NCBI GenBank assembly: GCA_016788945.1 | Contig: JAEUSA010000127.1 | Coordinates: 1-9,054 of the forward strand | DNA length: 9,054 nt | Origin: Leptospiraceae bacterium | GTDB lineage: Bacteria; Spirochaetota; Leptospiria; Turneriellales; Turneriellaceae | Reading direction: 5' to 3' | Part shown: one piece after another, positions 7,701 to 9,054 of the stretch | Layout: the number at the start of each line of letters is the position of its first letter | How positions within the stretch are numbered: the first letter of the stretch is position 1 | The notes under the pieces: generated by a model | What the model was told of the DNA's origin: nothing | Seen by the model: the letters and a program-made list of their open reading frames with translations, nothing else | Database searches by the model: none | Position numbers and translations under genes: made by a program

Positions 7701-9054
7701 GCCAGCGTATAAGACTGTCCACCGGTCTGCGTGCTGGTCGTCAGGTGAACGATGTTTGTGTTCGTGCCGTCCCGGGTTGCTGCCGAAACGGTCGGGTTTG
7801 TGCCACCGCTGATCGAATAATTCGATGCCGTTTGCGCCGTGGTAGTATCAACCGGCTCGCTGAAAATTGCGTCTGCAGTGGTAGTTGAAAGAGAGCGTGC
7901 GGCAATGAGCACGGGCTTAGAACCGTCTGCTTCGGTTACTGTACCGGTCGCCACATTACCCAACGTCGAAGTCTGTACCCAGTCGCTCAACGTAGAGGCA
8001 ACAGCGGTAGTCAAATCGGGTTTTGCGTCGGTATCACATCCAACCTGTGAGGCTGACGAACAGGTCTGCACATTCTCATCAAAGCGCAGATATAAAACGG
8101 CATCATTCGCGGTATCAGAATAGGCGCCGCCGGTCGTACCTGACAAATGCGTGCCATGAATTAAGCGCACGTTCGTATAACCTGCCACCAGCCAATTCGC
8201 GGTCGCGGTGCCCATCGCGTTTGCTGCATACCCGGGAAAAGTATCGTCCTTCACCGGTTTATTGAAACTCAGCCGGTAGGTGTCAATCTTGCCATTGTTG
8301 TCGGTATCGAGAGTTTCGGCGCCAGTAATGGCGAGGCTGCCCGGAGAATATGTTAGATTCGATTGGGTAACCGTCGCTGCGACGTTACCGGCAAGATCGG
8401 TGCAATTCCATGTAATATCGTATGTGGTCCCATCGACCAGGGTCGGATTGTTAGTGATGGTTCCCGTAAACGTGCCAGCATTGAGCTCTGAGCCGGTCAG
8501 CGCACGAATATGGGGCGAATTGCTGTCCGCGCTTCCACCCGAGCGGGTCCAGGTAATAGAACCCGATTGGCACACCTCTGAGAGATTGTAGCTTACCGTC
8601 GTATTGCTGAAGTTCGCCGTCGGCGAAACAGCCGAAATTACTGGCAAGGTCGTATCGATCACAATCTGCTTATTAGCCGCGAGGGAACCCGCAGCACCAG
8701 GCGATGCCAGCGTTCGGTCGGCGTTATTGCCTGCGGTGTCCTGTATAGAAGTGCCGGCGCTCAGGGCGCCCGTCGATGCATAGTCGAGATCTGCACTCGT
8801 ATTATTGGCTGCAACCGTGTACGTAAAGGTCAGTGTACTGGTTCCGCTACCTGAAACATAACTCACTGCAGTGGTTGCCGGTGTTCCCGTGGACAACGTC
8901 AGCTGCGGTGTGCCGGATACAGTCACATTTTCTGAAAAGCTGATTTGAATCGATACAGAATCACCCGCTTTATACGAGCCGTTTGCTGTCGAAGACGTCA
9001 CACCGGTCACTGTAGGCGCCGTATTATCGACCGTCAGCACCGCCGCAGACTCTG
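4781..9054 (-). CDS. Large Ig-like repeat protein with C-terminal propeller-like domain (5'-truncated by window)
   Basis: The frame is open from the right window edge to a TAA at 4783-4781, giving at least 1,423 residues. The first in-window start-like codon, a GTG at 9040-9038, is not credible as the real start: the frame continues upstream of it (E-S-A-A) and it falls just before an Ig repeat, so the N-terminus and any signal peptide lie beyond 9054. Counting from that GTG, residues 5-813 form about seven Ig-like segments with F-S-E or F-N-E type signatures (ISFSENV near 33, IFSEPVD near 392, ITFNESV near 490, LTFSEAVD near 729). Residues 814-1419 form a different domain, rich in aromatic residues and Gly, with seven blade-like motifs. 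There are 24 Cys, most in close pairs, as expected of an exported protein. A terminator follows the stop. The likely role is a surface-exposed or secreted binding or structural protein; the ligand is unknown. The gene is transcribed ahead of a similar gene on the same strand. Confidence 0.93.
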   Translation of the reverse strand, partial: ESAAVLTVDNTAPTVTGVTSSTANGSYKAGDSVSIQISFSENVTVSGTPQLTLSTGTPATTAVSYVSGSGTSTLTFTYTVAANNTSADLDYASTGALSAGTSIQDTAGNNADRTLASPGAAGSLAANKQIVIDTTLPVISAVSPTANFSNTTVSYNLSEVCQSGSITWTRSGGSADSNSPHIRALTGSELNAGTFTGTITNNPTLVDGTTYDITWNCTDLAGNVAATVTQSNLTYSPGSLAITGAETLDTDNNGKIDTYRLSFNKPVKDDTFPGYAANAMGTATANWLVAGYTNVRLIHGTHLSGTTGGAYSDTANDAVLYLRFDENVQTCSSASQVGCDTDAKPDLTTAVASTLSDWVQTSTLGNVATGTVTEADGSKPVLIAARSLSTTTADAIFSEPVDTTTAQTASNYSISGGTNPTVSAATRDGTNTNIVHLTTSTQTGGQSYTLAVNTNVKDLANLSMNSSANTKTFTGVQNPVVSNVVTTSATTLTITFNESVTAASTECSTTTACAAIFDNSSIPILSAVSTAGAGNNAATYTLTVNPMVEGQSYTVTVIQNTVTSVATGFKMLNTNNSATFTGDGKPAASIVATDTKTQCETPTAAPATANFTRVVVQYDQTVGASATTLANYKITACITGDCATGTGATNAAGAQAVTSKGGNKYWVDFSAADTFDTDTSRYQLTISGVLDSNGNAVATPTNLSFRCGDDATPPGLIGASVVTATAGSTVVLLTFSEAVDSVTANTATNYKYDSAAYGSGVLSAARQSNQAQVLVTFQPALSNGGHQIRVQNVKDQWTPTGNTIVDNGVGNVQPIIVNAPTGFSGGPVFTDPFADGTPAGQMVLYDDKIVLGWDGNSSKFFEMNKSLTVAQTITLDADGNSSLPATQFKNYAGGSSGTLQGLDAINAGCVGGTSTPLMTGSACSGAGGTEYIFAGAFNTSGNYQSVFRTTNKSSSTTTFTFSERDGLTSSSNTYRSMTAAVFREYLFVASPHRGSNAPRVSRVCVLPSGSCTNGDASWATPTDINGYRFNLIGKDGVVRNSTSNSSPQGNTVSIDTMWEYDNDGTGGNVSQLYIANGGRYFGSLGGTRTSTTRADGGVLRSRLGRSTAANPPGCTGTDASNTNCDANVWENITPSSPDWLNYVSTPLPYLPLSGTDWENMLPSNRIIPAIKAVPYMRTAPNGDLYMIRNACATIIMQTVCMDGGSCNGGSGAATANGLSVAQTVNNNFTADFATTATGRRQVCPPGYEVPQLWVLPKNPTLGGTNRGSGDWTLVASRTFTPQTYPNGSALPSRKATNMSGNTATCGVAPNNKCERNAHFTLLEFVGNYLYLGFDNQDHGANIWRVDMNSATCTGSASCATSGNYPAESSFQVVNNVLGLDNSATNQRIFSHLTVNDSGKDWLILATRDGTNAMKIYRTANDQN
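4784..6601 (-). other. C-terminal putative seven-bladed beta-propeller domain
   Basis: After the last Ig repeat the protein changes character for its final 606 residues: more aromatic residues, more Arg, and many Gly turns. Seven times a short beta pair recurs, of the form [L/I]-[Y/F/V]-[hydrophobic]-[G/A] followed within about 10-25 residues, longer in blades 4 and 5, by [V/I/L]-[F/W/Y/L]-[R/V]. Examples are KIVLGWDG...[13 protein letters not shown]...[15 protein letters not shown]...[14 protein letters not shown]...GVLRSR, DLYMIRN...[15 protein letters not shown]...NIWRVD and WLILATRD...KIYRT. Starts are near 6529, 6265, 6118, 5848, 5530, 5095 and 4891. W-containing strands between them (SWATP, VWENITP, DWTLVAS) fit the other strands of blades. 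I do not recognise the family; the propeller is an inference from periodicity. A C-terminal propeller on an Ig stalk would act as a ligand-binding head. Confidence 0.5.
6602..9028 (-). repeat. Array of about seven Ig-like segments in the upstream protein
   Basis: Residues 5-813 (counted from the GTG at 9040) divide at about 129, 232, 374, 472, 580 and 705. Segment 1 opens T-A-P-T-V-T-G-V-T and has ISFSENV, a common bacterial Ig type. Segment 2 opens T-T-L-P-V-I-S-A-V with Cys157 and Cys213. Segment 3 is atypical, with a DTDNNGKID motif. Segment 4 (375-472) and segment 7 (706-813) are good Big_5-like repeats with FSEPVD and FSEAVD. Segments 5 and 6 are more diverged ([15 protein letters not shown]). 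Segment 7 ends V-Q-N-V-K-D-Q-W, closely resembling repeat 2 of the downstream gene (A-N-G-V-Q-D-Q-W). Confidence 0.75.
8282..8308 (-). other. DxDxNGxxD calcium-binding-like motif
   Basis: The codons encode D-T-D-N-N-G-K-I-D, matching the spacing of acidic and Asn ligands in EF-hand or dockerin-type calcium loops, followed by [10 protein letters not shown], an Ig-strand-like sequence. It sits at the start of atypical segment 3 of the upstream protein. Single DxDxNG loops are frequent at junctions of extracellular Ig repeats. Calcium binding is inferred from pattern only. Confidence 0.5.

Overview
The window holds two very large, co-oriented minus-strand genes and almost nothing else. Neither is complete. 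The upstream gene (stop at 4781, running off the right edge at 9054) lacks its N-terminus. The downstream gene (start near 4673, running off the left edge at 1) lacks its C-terminus. Between them is a 107-nt intergenic stretch with a strong intrinsic terminator and a weak candidate promoter. No RNA genes, mobile elements, CRISPR arrays or plus-strand genes were supported. The plus-strand open frames are shadows of the two repeat-rich coding regions.

Both proteins are Thr/Ser/Ala/Asn/Gly-rich, modular, secreted-type proteins made of immunoglobulin-like beta-sandwich repeats of about 100-120 residues. Most carry the signature F-[S/N/D]-E-x-[V/M/I] of bacterial SbsA-like/Big_5-type Ig repeats. 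The downstream protein starts with a lipoprotein-like signal peptide. It then has eight Big_5-like repeats, two BapA/Big_13-like repeats, two further Ig-like repeats, another Big_13-like repeat and an FN3-like repeat before the window ends. The visible upstream protein has about seven Ig-like segments followed by a roughly 600-residue C-terminal domain. That domain shows seven degenerate blade-like motifs, suggesting a beta-propeller head on an Ig stalk.

The likely host is a moderate-GC Gram-negative or spirochaete-like bacterium. A Leptospirales spirochaete of the Turneriella/Leptonema kind is my best guess, from the relaxed lipobox, the giant Ig-repeat proteins and the composition. This is inference and not proven by the window. 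The two genes share recognisable repeat types (for example, repeats ending in a DQW motif), so they look like tandem diverged paralogues. The likely role is at the cell surface (adhesion, matrix or ligand binding, or structure), but no ligand can be read from the sequence.
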